From positions 20,643,039 through 20,707,038 of the forward strand of contig NC_079423.1 in the NCBI RefSeq assembly GCF_026213295.1: a stretch of 64,000 nt of DNA. Direction: 5' to 3'. Below, piece after piece: positions 21,027 to 32,181 of the stretch. How positions within the stretch are numbered: the first letter of the stretch is position 1; every line of letters starts with the position of its first letter. A model generated the notes under the pieces. The model did no database searches and was not told where the DNA came from. It was given only the letters and a program-made list of their open reading frames with translations. The position numbers and the translations under genes were made by a program. The stretch is from Gadus chalcogrammus. Its lineage: Eukaryota; Chordata; Actinopteri; Gadiformes; Gadidae.

Positions 21027-22466
21027 TGTCCAGAAGACACAAAATGAGTTTTATGAATTACATGCATTTTCCTTTTGGACAAGATACAGTTACATCAATT
21101 GTATACAGCACATATGGCATCTTCTTTTCTACAGCCATAGCAAATGTGTAAAGGTCACACTTACAGTACTGTATATCACTATACAATGTCTTACTGTTTA
21201 CTGTGAGGTAAAGTTACTGCATGCTCATACATGTTTTACCCAGTGGCGGCTGGTGGTTTTCTAAAGTGAGGGAGGAAGGACTGCGTGCTTGGTTGCCATT
21301 GGCCTGCTTGCACTGTTAGTGGCGTATGGTAGCATCAGTATGTGAGACTCAAGATGTTTCAGGGTGTTTTGGGGAACTACAAAATAGCAGGGAGGGATAA
21401 TTACGTGAATTGATACAAATCCACCAGTGGCAGCATTGTACTTTGAAAGCTGGTGGGAAGCATGTCTTCTACTACAAGGATGCAAACCCAATTAGTCAAA
21501 TCAGGCCTACTCTTTGAAAACGAAATAAAAAAATCTGGGCCTATCATTGGGCCTATTTTTGCCCTCAAGGACTAACGGTGCGGCCACACCAACCGCGACT
21601 CGCGTTGGATAACGCGAGTAACGCGCCTAACCTGACGCTTGATCATTGTGTGGTGGTTCAACGCTTCCAACGCGTCAACGCGCCAACGCAGCTAGATGAG
21701 TCCATGTCCATGCAAGTGAACAGAGCGTTCCCTCTTCGTCATAACTATCAAACCAAACATCCTTCACCTTCACCGAGCGAACATTATGAAAGTAAAATGC
21801 ACATTTCTCGCTAAAAATGTTTCCATAAACGCATTTAATGGCGTAATTATAACTATTTCCACCCAGAATAAAGATAGTTGTCGGCCGTGGCTGCGCTGGA
21901 GTCCGAGGTAGGAAACCCAAACGCCGCCGTGTTTGGGTGATAGAGTTTAGATCGGGTTAGATTAAATAATATCTGATATAAATAACAATAATCGGGTTAA
22001 ATAACTTCACATGGTTTGTCTGGTGTGTTTCCAGCATTCGTAGTGTTGATCAGCAGAGAAATAGTCCGCCAAGACATTGAGGTTGCTTAGCAACCAGAGA
22101 CTCTGTCCATGCAAGTGAACGGAGCGTTCCCTCTTCGTCATAACTATCAAACCAAACATCCTTCACATTCACCGAGCGAACATTATGAAAGTAAAATGCA
22201 CATTTCTCGCTAGAAATGTTTCCATAAACGCATTTAATAGCGTAACTATGTTACTATTTCCACCCAGAATAAAGAAAGATGTCGGCCGTATGCTTCTGTC
22301 CAAGCTCACTACTCTCTGCCAGTGACGTCGGGTCAAGCTCCACGCTGATTGGCTATCGCGGCTAAGCGCCACGCGTTGGAGCGTTGAAAGTTCACATTTC
22401 TGAACTCCGGGCGTTGGGCGCGTTACTGCGTTTACGTGCGTAATTACGTGCGTCTGACGCGCCTAA

Positions 22467-23082
22467 AGGCGGCTGCATGCTTCAGCGTTGGTGTTACGTT
22501 GTTGCGCAAAATTTACTCAAAGCAATTCATGCTCCCTTTTAGGTTGCGCGTGTTGCGCGTGTTGCCAAGCAATTTACCGCCAGAACAGTAGGTGGAGTAA
22601 TATGTGGAGGAAAGTTTTTCGTTGAAGACGACCTCGAGAATGACGTCTTTGTCTGTGGGAGTCGTTGGTTTGTTTATGTGCCAGATCGTGTTCTCCCCAT
22701 ACACAGTGAATGATGGCAACAGACAGAGGAACAGGGGTGATGAAGTTGTTGATCATTGGGGTTGTATAAATGTGCATATCTCTCTACATTTTAAAACGAC
22801 ATAATGTGTTGGCAGCAAAGTTAACTTCACTTCAGGTTAATGCTTTTGTATATGAGCCTGCCGGGTGATACTCCAGACAGGAAGTAGTAACCAGACCAGC
22901 AAACCAATCACAGCCTTGCAGGCTGGGCGGCTCGCGTAAAAGCTTACGTAAAAAATGACGCAAGTCTAGAAAAATCACCCGACGCACGCAAGACGTGAGA
23001 AGTCGCGCAAGGGGGGCGCAAGGGCGCGCAAGGGCCTCTTGCGCTTGCGCTTACGCTTACGTAACCGAGCATAAACCAGCCT
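22467..23082. mobile_element. Second Harbinger-like MITE nested inside
   Basis: 616 bp flanked by TAA (22464-22466, 23083-23085). Ends AGGCGGCTGCATGCTTC and GAGCATAAACCAGCCT are imperfect inverted repeats. This family differs from its host MITE. Confidence 0.7.
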
Positions 23083-23094
23083 TAACGCCCCTAA

Positions 23095-23721
23095 TGGTGC
23101 GGCCACACCAACCGCGTTACTCGCGTTGGACAACGCGAGTACCGCGCCTAACCTGACGCTTGACCAGTGTGTGGTGGTTCAACGCTCCAACGCGTCAACG
23201 CGCCAACGCAGCTATTGAGTCCATGTCCATGCAAGTGAACGGAGCGTTCCCTCTTCGTCATAACTATCAAACCAAACATCCTTCACATTCACCGAGCGAA
23301 CATTATGAAAGTAAAATGCACATTTCTCGCTAGAAATGTTTCCATAAACGCATTTAATGGCGAAACTATGTTACTATTTCCACCCAGAAGAAAAAAGAAA
23401 GATGTCGGCCGTATGCTTCTGTGCAAGCTCACTACTCTCTGCCAGTGACGTCGGGTCAAGCTCCACGCTGATTGGCTACCGCGGCTAAGCGTCACGCGTT
23501 GGATCGTTGAAAGTTAAATTTTCTGAACTCCGGGCGTTGGTGCGTTGGGCGCGTTACTGCGTTTACGTGCGTAATTACGTGCAACTGCCGCGCCTAACGC
23601 CCCCAACGCAACGCTTCAACGCTTCAACGCGTGTACCGCGCCTAGACCAATGGTTCCCTATGCAAAAATGCCGATTTTCAACGCCCCTAACGCGAGCAAC
23701 GCGGTTGGTGTGGCCGTACCT
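23095..23721. mobile_element. Complete copy of the GGTGCGGCCACACC MITE
   Basis: 627 bp, inverted ends TGGTGCGGCCACACC and GGTGTGGCCGTACC, flanked by TAA (23092-23094, 23722-23724). A further right end of the same family follows at about 23808-23839. Confidence 0.8.
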
Positions 23722-24523
23722 TAACGCGACGCTTCAACGCATGTAACGCGTCTACGCGCCTATACCAATGGTTCCCTATGCAAAAATGCCGAGTTTGGAC
23801 GCCCCTAACGCGAGTAACGCGGTTGGTGTGGCCGTACCGTAAAGCTATGGGTTGTAATTTGGCTATGATTATTTTCAGCTACAATTGTTGTAAGAAAAAT
23901 GAAGACACAAGACCAAAAGTGATGCCATTTAAAATGCATCATGCTCTGAATAATTCACTAACATCCTTCCCACAATATCAATCAGAATGGTCAGAATAAC
24001 AAACAATTAAAAGAACAACAAGAACAAACGAACGGTAGCACACTGCTCGGTGGAGACAAAGCATACGACTGAGTTTGTTGGTTCTTGTAGGGGATAACCC
24101 GTCCCTCCAGGCTGCTCCACAGCCAGGGCTCCATGTTATTGGTTCATAGAGTAGCCATGTGCTATGAACAGTCGTAGGCGGGATCCAGATCCCTTAGCTA
24201 GTCACACCCACTCAGAGGAGGAATTTTCTCCTCTCTCCCATTGAACCCCATGTTATTCACCGGCCGCCAACACTTTCGGGGAAATGAATGGGAGTCAATG
24301 GAGGCTGAGGGATGAACGTCCTCCCTGAAGTAATTGTCAATAGGCGATAGGGAGTGCTAATGCCCATTTACCAAGGGAAACGAACATTACATATAAAAAG
24401 GAATTAAAGTAGTCATATTTAAGGGCATTAATTCGTTAGTAGTCTGGGCAATCTACATTTTTTATTCTTAACAATGTTAAGGAGGATCCTCCTCCCTCTC
24501 CTCACTGGAGAAGCCTCCACTGG

Positions 24524-25198
24524 TTTTACCTGTACATACTGGTAGCGCAGCTCCTTCACTCTTTCAACATTTCTTTCAAATGGAACATTGTAAAGCTGCT
24601 TCATATTCATCATTTGGCCTCTTCAGCACCCTATCAATGGTTGAGATGCTGACTGTTGGGATGTTTTCAAAGATGTTGTTGTCCTCTATAATGGCACTCT
24701 TTATCTCCCTTAGTCGTATGGCATTGTTTTCTACAACCATGGTGCAAATAGCCTGCTCCTGTTCAGGTGTGAAAAGGGGCCCTCTGCCTCCCCTGTGAGG
24801 TTATCTTGAAATCCTATGTGGAAAAAAATACAGTACAGTGAAAGTATACTAACTGTTTATTGTAAAATGCAAGTGTAATACTGTAATATTGTATGAAGTA
24901 TTGCAGAAAGTATACAGTACAGTGCCTATCATTAGATTAATCACCTGTTCTGTCGACGAAAATTCTAAATGATTGAGGGCACAGTTGTTCTCCCAACATT
25001 TGGCTGCACCCTTCGACCAGCCTTGGCAATTGTAAGCCCATGAATGAGAACATGGTCTACAAGTGTGGCTCTTATCTCATCAGGAACGTGCATTCTGCCT
25101 CTACCTCTGTAGTGCCTCCCAACTCCTCCGTCACGCAACGGCAATCCTCTTCCTCTCCTCTCTGGCTATTGACCCCGTCCAATTCCTTGTCCTTCCAT
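24524..25198 (-). pseudogene. IS630/Tc-like transposase fragment (copy A)
   Basis: On the minus strand ATG at 25198 opens MEGQGIGRGQ, then an Arg/Gly-rich stretch and an HTH-type region (PDEIRATLVDHVLIHGLTI). A likely intron (donor CAG/GTGATT near 24942, acceptor CATAG near 24815) leads to a second segment with HRGGRGPLFTPEQEQ, LREIKSAIIEDN and the ELRYQYVQ motif. The frame has at least two stops and ends at a CAG/GTAAAAC donor where the hAT element (21241-24523) inserted. Downstream remnants probably lie at 21027-21232. This family occurs in fishes; the catalytic DDE part is not recognisable here. Confidence 0.6.
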
Positions 25199-25472
25199 TA
25201 TCCTTCCATTGTAACATTGTGTTGTGCTCCAGCTATATACGTATATACTTCATGGTTCATGAGATGCACCTTTGAGCTACTTCAGTAAACTGGTTGATCT
25301 AACGCTTCATACATTTCCCTTCATTAGTGAACATCAAGATTCACCTGGGAGTAAATTGAAATTCTCAAAACTATCTGTTCAATATTCACATCATCATGTC
25401 ACTTGTGCATATCAAAAAAGTGGTTTCTCATTTCTCTGAACGAGTTGCAAAGTCTTTGGTTCATCCCTGCCA
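25199..25472. other. 5' flank of transposase copy A
   Basis: Contains TATATACGTATATA near 25233 as a possible promoter, and CTTCAGTAAACTGGTTGATCT, which recurs in reverse near 29410 beside copy B. The stretch at 25407-25450 resembles 29126-29170. Confidence 0.5.
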
Positions 25473-25970
25473 ATGTTGTTACTTCTGTCTGGTAACGTGC
25501 AACCTAACTCTGGCCCTGAGTTGCAGCTCATTCGGACGCCATCTGATCTCAGTGTCATACATATAAATGTGCGCAGTTTGTTACCCAAAATGGATATGCT
25601 CAGAATATGGGTTAAATCAACAGATACCGATATTGTTGTAACATCTGAAACTTGGCTGACAAAATCAATTGCTGATAATGATATTTGGATTGATGGCTAC
25701 AATGAGTATCGTGCTGACAGACCAAAGAAAGTTGGAGGTGTTGCTATTTATGTAAAGTCGAAATTTCATGTTAAGTTAATTGTCTCTTAATCAATTAGCA
25801 AGCAACTGGACTTTCTGGCACTGAATGTGGAATTGTTTAAGGGCCTCTGTATAAGTGTTGTCGGATGTTATAGGCCTCCGTCTGCCTTAAATGTTGTGTT
25901 GCCGTCTCTTGTGCATCTTCTATCCAGATTGGACTACAGTGAAATTATTTTAGCTGGTGATCTTAAAGTT
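25473..25970 (+). pseudogene. L2-like LINE endonuclease fragment
   Basis: Two frames cover the start of an apurinic-type endonuclease domain, which nicks target DNA. The motif SVIHINVRSL, then DIVVTSETWL with the catalytic Glu, and later GCYRPPSALN and EIILAGDL are visible. A stop near 25790 separates the frames. After LAGDL (where GDFN is expected) the sequence jumps directly to LINE 3' sequence, so the reverse transcriptase has been deleted. Confidence 0.8.
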
Positions 25971-26249
25971 TTTCTCACTCGCTTTGGTATATTTCTCAGA
26001 TCAGAATTGAAATTCTCAAAACTACCTGTTAAATCAGTGTGTCACTTGTGCACATCATTCTATTATTATCTCTACTTTCTATATTAGCTAAGAGTTTATT
26101 TTTTACTGTTTACTGTTTTTGTTTACTTTTTATAGTTAGTTAGTTAAGAGTTTATTGTTTATCTTATATTATTATTCCTCATCGTCATCGTCATCCGCTT
26201 ATCCGGGGTCGGGTCGCGGGGAGAGCAGCTCAAGCAGGGGGCCCCAGAC
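25863..26249 (+). repeat. Direct repeat, copy 1 (period 2634 bp)
   Basis: Matches 28497-28883 with only a few differences. It covers L2 endonuclease end, L2 3' region and the first about 70 bp of the I/RTE-like LINE 3' end. Confidence 0.93.
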
Positions 26250-27446
26250 TTCCCTTTCCCAGGCCACATTGACCAGCTCTGACGGGGGTATCCCGAGGCG
26301 TTCCCAGGCCAGTGTTGAGATATAATCTCTCCACCTAGTCCTGGGTCTTCCCCGAGGTCTCCTCCCCACTGGACGTGCCTGAAACACCTCCCAAGGAAGG
26401 TGCCCAGTGGGCATCCTTACCAGATGCCCGAACCACCTCAGCTGACTCCTTTCTAAGTAAAGGAGCAGCGGCTCTAATCCGAGTTCCTCACGGATGGCTG
26501 AGCTTCTCACCCTATCCCTAAGGGAGACGCCAGCCACCCTTCTGAGAAAACTCATCTCGGCCGCTTGTACCCGCGATCTCGTCCTTTCGGTCATCACCCA
26601 GCCCTCATGACCATAGGTGAGGATAGGAACGAAGATCGACCGGTAGATCGAGAGCTTTGCCTTGCGGCTCAGCTCTCTTTTCGTTACAACGGTGCGGTAA
26701 AGCGAACGCAATACCGCCCCCGCTGCTCCGATTCTCCGGCCAATCTCACGCTCCATAGTACCCTCACTCGTGAACAAGACCCCGAGGTACTTGAACTCCT
26801 TCACTTGGGCTAAGGACTCATTTCCTACCCGGAGTAAGCAATCCACCGGTTTCCTGCTAAGAGTCATGGCCTCAGATTTAGCGGTGCTGATCCTCATCCC
26901 AGCCGCTTCACACTCGGCCACCAGCCGATCCAGTGAGTGCTGAAGGTCACAGGCCGATGATCCAATGAGGACCACATCATCTGCAAAAAGCAGTGACGAG
27001 ATCCTCAGACCACCGAACTGCAACCCCTCCCCACCACGACTACGCCTCGATATCCTGTCCATGTATATCACAAACAGGATTGGTGACAAGGCGCAGCCCT
27101 GGCGGAGACCAGCACCCACTGAGAACGAAACTGACTGGCTGCCGAGAACACGAACACAGCTCTCGCTTTGGGAGTACAAAGATTGGATGGCCCTGAGGAT
27201 AGACCCCCTTACCCCATACTCCCGCAGCACCTCCCACAGTTTCTCCCGGGTGACCCGGTCATACGCCTTCTCCAGATCCACAAAACACATGTAGACCGGA
27301 TGGGCATACTCCCAGGCCCCCTCCAGGATCCTTGCGAGAGTGGTCTTCAATCTGAGGTTCGACGATCGGCCGAACCCTCCTTTCCAGCACCTTGGAGTAG
27401 ACTTTACAAGGGAGGCTGAGAAGTGTGATACCCCGGTAATTGGCAC
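26199..27446 (-). pseudogene. LINE reverse transcriptase, C-terminal two thirds
   Basis: A 415-residue frame. RT motifs: CFVDLEKAYDRV (first catalytic Asp), GLRQGCALSPILF, LLFADDVVLIG (catalytic pair). It then continues through EFKYLGVLF and the long C-terminal region with TYGHEGWVMTER, LRWFGHLVRMP and GRRPRGRPRTRW, usual for this LINE group. It starts out of frame with the upstream segment (27259-27684), so a frameshift lies near 27400. Otherwise no stops, which points to moderate age. Confidence 0.85.
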
Positions 27447-27684
27447 ACACTCTCTGGTCCCCCTTTTTGAACAGGGGAACCACCACCCCGGTTTGCCACT
27501 CCTTTGGCACTGTACCCGACTCCCACGCGATGTTGAATAGGCGTGTCAACCATGACAGCCCCTCAACACCCAGAGCCTTTAGCATTTCTGGCTGGATCTC
27601 ATCAATCCCTGGGGCTTTGCCACTGCGGAGATGTTTGACTACCTCAGTGACCTCCACCAGGGAAATTGACGACGAAACAATCAA
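27259..27684 (-). pseudogene. LINE RT, N-terminal motif segment
   Basis: Carries LRSGKAPGIDEIQPEML and the GVVVPLFKKGD / NYRGITLLS motifs of the first RT blocks. Both ends lead into neighbouring frames, so this is one exonless protein broken by two frameshifts. Confidence 0.8.
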
Positions 27685-28435
27685 CCTCGAGCTCTGCCTC
27701 CAACATAGAGGGCGTGTTATTCGGATTCAGGAGTTCCTCAAAGTGTTCCTTCCAACGTCCGACGACCTCCTCAGTTGAGGTCAACAGAGTCCCATCCTTA
27801 CTGTACACAGCTTGGATGGTTCCCCGTTTCCCCCTCCTGAGGTGCCGGATAGTCTTCCAGAAACACTTTGGTGCCGACCGAAAGTCCTTCTCCATGGCCT
27901 CTCCGAACTTCTCCCACACCCGCTGCTTAGCCTCCGACACGGCAGCCGCTGCAGCCCTTCGAGCCTGTCGGTACCCTGCAACCGAGTCAGGAGTCCTCCA
28001 GGATATCATATCCCGGAAGGCCTCCTTCTTCAGTCGGACGGCTTCCCTGACCCCCGGTGTCCACCACGGTGTCCGAGGGTTACCGCCCCTTGAGGAGCCT
28101 AAGACCCTGAGGCCACAGCTAGCCACCGCAGCTTCAGCAATGGAGACTTTGAACACCGCCCACTCCGGCTCAATGCCCCCAACCTCCACAGGAATGCCAG
28201 AAAAGCTCCGCTGGAGGTGTGAGTTGAAGATACCTAGGACGGGGGCCTCCTCCAGACGTTCCCAGTTCACCCGCACTACTCGTTTGGGCTTACCAGGTCT
28301 ATCCGGAAATTTCCCCCATTCCCTGATCCAACTCACAACCAGATGGTGGTCGGTTGACAGTTCCGCCCCTCTCTTTACCCGAGTGTCCAAAACATGCGGC
28401 CTCAGATCAGATGACACGATCACGAAATCGATCAT
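27644..28435 (-). pseudogene. LINE endonuclease end and linker
   Basis: 263 residues. The endonuclease C-terminus contains MIDFVIVSSDL and ELSTDHHLVV, with the catalytic His region. The linker has TPWWTPGVREAVRLKKEAF. The first three quarters of the endonuclease are missing at the 5' truncation. Confidence 0.82.
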
Positions 28436-28496
28436 CGATCTTCGGCCTAGGGTACTCTGGTACCAGGTACACTTATGAGCACCCTTATGTTCGAAT

Positions 28497-28883
28497 GGAT
28501 GTTATAGGCCTCCGTCTGCCTTAAATGTTGTGTTGCCGTCTCTTGTGCATCTTCTATCCAGATTGGACTACAGTGAAATTATTTTAGCTGGTGATCTTAC
28601 AGTTTTTCTCACTCGCTTTGGTATATTTCTCAGATCAGAATTGAAATTCTCAAAACTACCTGTTAAATCAGTGTGTCACTTGTGCACATCATTCTATTAT
28701 TATCTCTACTTTCTATATTAGCTAAGAGTTTATTTTTTACTGTTTACTGTTTTTGTTTACTTTTTATAGTTAGTTAGTTAAGAGTTTATTGTTTATCTTA
28801 TATTATTATTCCTCATCCTCATCGTCATCCGCTTATCCGGGGTCGGGTCGCGGGGAGAGCAGCTCAAGCAGGGGGCCCCAGAC
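28497..28883 (+). repeat. Direct repeat, copy 2
   Basis: Same as 25863-26249. It ends exactly at CCCCAGAC, where copy 1 continues into the LINE and copy 2 switches to AGAACATGG. Confidence 0.93.
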
Positions 28884-29124
28884 AGAACATGGTGTTTTAT
28901 TATTATTATTATTATAATTATTGTTTACTGTTTACTTTTTGTTTTACTTTACTTTTTATAGTTATCTAAGAGTGTATTGTTTATCTTATATTGTATATAA
29001 TTTAATATTGTGTTGTGTTTCTTCTGTAAGCTACTGGACAATCAATTTCCTTGAGGGAGTCATCCCAAAAGGATCAATAAAGCCTAATCTAATCTAATCT
29101 AATCTAATCTAATCTAATCTAATC
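28884..29124 (+). mobile_element. 3' end of the L2-like LINE
   Basis: AT-rich tail ending in GGATCAATAAAGCC followed by a (CTAAT)n array at about 29085-29124. It is the normal 3' end for the LINE that starts at 25473. Confidence 0.65.
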
Positions 29125-29389
29125 AAAAAAGCAGTTTCTCATTTATTTGAACAAGTTGCAAATGCTTTGGTACATTCATGCAAAAGATGATCAATTCTCT
29201 GCTCTTTCCTACATTATCAATTGCTTATGTCATGCTGATCAAAATGTATTGTGATGGGTCTCTACTGAATAGTCTCACCCCCACAACATATAGGCATTAG
29301 TTCATTGCATGAGTCATTACTTGCTAAATGGTTGCACAAGTTGTCATTATATGTCAAGTTCTAAATCTGTCCTGAATTGCTAAATTGCT

Positions 29390-29592
29390 GTGTTAGATCA
29401 ACGAACGATCAACCAGTTTACTGAAATAGCTCAAAGGTGCATCTCAAGAACCATAAACTGCAAGTATATATAGCTGGAGCTCAACACAATGTTACATTGT
29501 CTGACAATGGAAAGACCAGGAATTGGACGGGGTCAACAGTCAGAGAGAAGAAGAAGAGGAAGAGGAGTAAGGCTGCGTGAGAATGAGAATTT
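29390..29592 (+). pseudogene. Transposase N-terminus (copy B)
   Basis: ATG at 29510 encodes MERPGIGRGQQSERRRRGRG, the same start as copy A but in opposite orientation. It is interrupted after about 28 codons by the Mutator-like element at 29593. Flank 29400-29500 contains the same promoter-proximal sequence as copy A. After the insertion (from 34075) the transposase frame is not maintained. Confidence 0.6.
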
Positions 29593-30189
29593 GGTAACCC
29601 TTCCTTTTACGGTCCCCTAATTACTAGGTATTTACCCGGTACATACATGGTAAATCATAGTGTATTACTGGGTAATTACCACTGGTAATAAGAAGGTAAA
29701 TGCAGAGGTAGTTTCCCTGGTAAATACATGGTAAATCATAGTGTATTACCACTGGTAATAAGAAGGTAAATACAGAGGAATTATCCGGTAAATTATAGCG
29801 TATTACTGTGTAATTACCACTGGTAATAAGAAGGTAAATACAGAGGAATTACAGCTGAAGTACTAAGTAAAACCTCCACTATTACCAATCAACTCAACTA
29901 AGTACCGTGTAGTTGTAACTGTTTTAGGTTGGTAATGACTCCGATATTGTGTACTTCCTAGGAAATAAAGCAACCAATTCTTAGTAACACCTATTAATTC
30001 AAGTTACAATTGTAGTTATCCAAGGTTTATGTTAACAGCCCAAGTTTAATGATGTATTATCTAGAAATCAACATAGTACATTCCAATAAATTACTTTTTC
30101 TTAGTTATTATTAATAGCTACACCCATTTAGAAAGGGTTTATTTGATTTACCACTATGGAAATACTTACCTGGTAACAACCTCTGCAGG

Positions 30190-31035
30190 AGCAGTTTTCC
30201 TCTAGTGTCATGGTACATCTTCTTAACTACTGGGTACGAAGCCGTTTGTTTCCATGGTATTACCAGGTTCTTACCATATAATTTATAATATATACATTCC
30301 ATTGTCCATGCAGTCAACACAAACTTGTACCATGTACGTTCTGCGACGTTACCAAGTAAAACACGACAATTTACCCAGTAACTAAGCTGAAACTGTACTG
30401 TAAAAGGAAGCCTCGTTTGTTTCCATAGTATTACCAGGTTCTTACCATAGAATTTGTAATACATTATTCCCTTTTCCATGCAGTCAAAACAAACTTGTAC
30501 CATGTACGTTCTGCGACGTTACCAAGTAAAACACGACAATTTACCCAGTAAGTAAGCTGAAACTGTACTGTAAAAAGAAGCCTTGTTTGTTTCCATGGTA
30601 TTACCAGGTTCTTACCATATAATTTGTAATACATTATTCCCTTTTCCATGCAGTCAACACAAACTTGTACCATGCACGTTCTGCGACGTTACCAAGTAAA
30701 ACACAACAGTTTACCAAGTAAGTAAGCTGAAAATGTACCGTAAAAGGAAGCCTCATTTGTTTCCATGGTATTACCAGGTTCTTATCATATAATTTGTAAT
30801 ACATTAGTCCCTTTTCCATGCAGTCAACACCAACTTGTACCATGTACGTTCTGCGACGTTACTAAGTAAAACATGACAATTTAACCACTGAGTAAGCAGA
30901 AACTGTAGTGTAAATGGAAGCCTGGTTTGTTTCCATGGTATTACCAGGCTCTTACCATATAAGTTATAACTGGTTATTCCCTTTTCCATGCAATCAACAC
31001 AAACTTGTACCATATATGTTCTGCAACTTCGTTCA
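30190..31035 (-). repeat. 170-bp tandem repeat (about 5 copies)
   Basis: CATGCAGTCAACACAAACTT-type sequence recurs at about 30308, 30478, 30648, 30818 and 30988, spaced 170 bp. Each unit also contains GTTCTGCGACGTTACCAAG and TTTCCATGGTATTACCAGG. The minus-strand open frames here are by-products of the repeat. Confidence 0.93.
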
Positions 31036-31289
31036 CCAGTAGTTAATCATTTTAATTGTTGTTATAAAACCCCAAACCATTGTTGATGAAAGGCATATTA
31101 AAATTAAACAAAATCAAAGGCTTATCTTTCAAACAATGCATATCTCACAAACAGGCACTGAACACTGAAAAAATCGGACAAAAAAAAAGAGCCGTCCACA
31201 TCAACTCAATTTAAATGTTACTGATGTTGTTTTGATAAAACACATGACAGTGTTATGGCAAGTGACCACAATGAAGACTGCTTCAACCT

Positions 31290-31498
31290 CTACAATTTGA
31301 ATAAGTGGCAAATGCCATGCAGCAATCTGCCCATGGGAGCATCTTTGTGGTCATTCGCAAACCAATGAGTCCACTCGATGAATGAGAGATGGCTCTTTAG
31401 TGTCCTCTCCGTGAGATATCCCGGCAGTCTCCACATCTGGGATTTGTAGGCTGACAAAGGCCTGACCAGATACCTCCAAATCTCCCCTTTCATACTTT
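31290..31498 (-). pseudogene. Exon-like segment inside the Mutator-like element
   Basis: On the minus strand a pyrimidine-rich stretch and TTTATTAAAG form an acceptor-like site at about 31499, followed by up to 67 open codons ending at a stop near 31290. No domain is recognised. It could be captured host sequence or chance. Confidence 0.25.
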
Positions 31499-32181
31499 AA
31501 TAAAGAATCAGAAGACAAGAAAATAAACATTAGGACTGTCAATTAATGAACATTTCTAGAACATGTAGAACTCAAAGATTATTTTTTTTATCAGTTAAGA
31601 AAGGATGCTGATCCTCTGGCCATTGTGTTTGGTCATATTAAAAAGAGAAAAAGGAATAGCCATAAATACAGTTAATAGGACGGGAGGGGACAGGCTGTTA
31701 GCTCTGGTTAGTACTTTAGCATCGAGCTAGCGGAGCTTCTGTCACAAACAACTCGGACACGTTGTTTTAAACCTATAACACCCACCTTATTAAAATATTC
31801 GGATTTAATCGGTCTCTCTCCCATAAGTACATTTAATAGGACGGGAAGAGACAGGCTCTGTTAGCCCCGGTAAGCGCGATGCTAAAGAGCAGCTCTACCG
31901 GAGCATACTGCCTCAACAGGTGCAAGTTAGCCTCCGGTTTGATATTCGCCGGATATTCGGTTTACCACCCAAACTGATTCATCAACACAAGTGCAATACA
32001 TTACGGGTGTTGAGGACAGTTTAGGACACCGTATCGCGAAAAATCACGAACACATGTTGTCGCTATCAATGTCTGTGCAACAACGTCATCTACGTTCTGG
32101 CTGCTACCTGTTTTAGGGACCGTCAACAAATTATATTCACAGACTGGTGGCAGAGACGTTACCATGGAATTGTTTCTACAC

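Larger units (their letters stand above)
21576..23839. mobile_element. Harbinger-like MITE cluster, outer element
   Basis: Outer ends CGGTGCGGCCACACCAACCG at 21576 and CGGTTGGTGTGGCCGTACCG at 23839 are inverted, and TAA flanks both sides (21573-21575, 23840-23842). A 3-bp TAA target is typical of PIF/Harbinger. Internal direct repeats (GTGAACRGAGCGTTCCCTC at about 21716, 22111 and 23237) show several rounds of self-insertion or duplication. Confidence 0.8.
21241..24523 (+). mobile_element. hAT-type element (family A) with nested MITEs
   Basis: Left end CAGTGGCGGCTGGTGG; right end GAAGCCTCCACTG. The 8-bp duplication GTTTTACC is perfect (21233-21240, 24524-24531). Both ends match the ends of 55775-56916 in inverted orientation. 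Without the Harbinger cluster at 21576-23839 the element is about 1.0 kb. No intact transposase is visible. It landed at a probable splice-donor sequence of the transposase pseudogene on its right. Confidence 0.9.
26176..28495 (-). mobile_element. I/Nimb- or RTE-like LINE, 5' truncated
   Basis: Minus strand. The 3' end carries CCCCGGATAAGCGGATGACG followed by GATGA repeats. Coding sequence for part of the endonuclease and the whole RT follows in three overlapping frames. The 5' junction is near 28495. Exact clade cannot be fixed by eye. Confidence 0.8.

Noticed and set aside
27666..28478. 270-residue plus-strand frame opposite the LINE
   Set aside because: Antisense shadow of the LINE endonuclease/linker frame; no recognisable domain. 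The plus-strand frames at 7464-8811 and 37437-38390 are also LINE antisense.
30111..31013. A family of 69-residue proteins in tandem
   Set aside because: Each arises from the 170-bp repeat and they fall in successive frames because 170 is not a multiple of three. No sign of selection can be seen.
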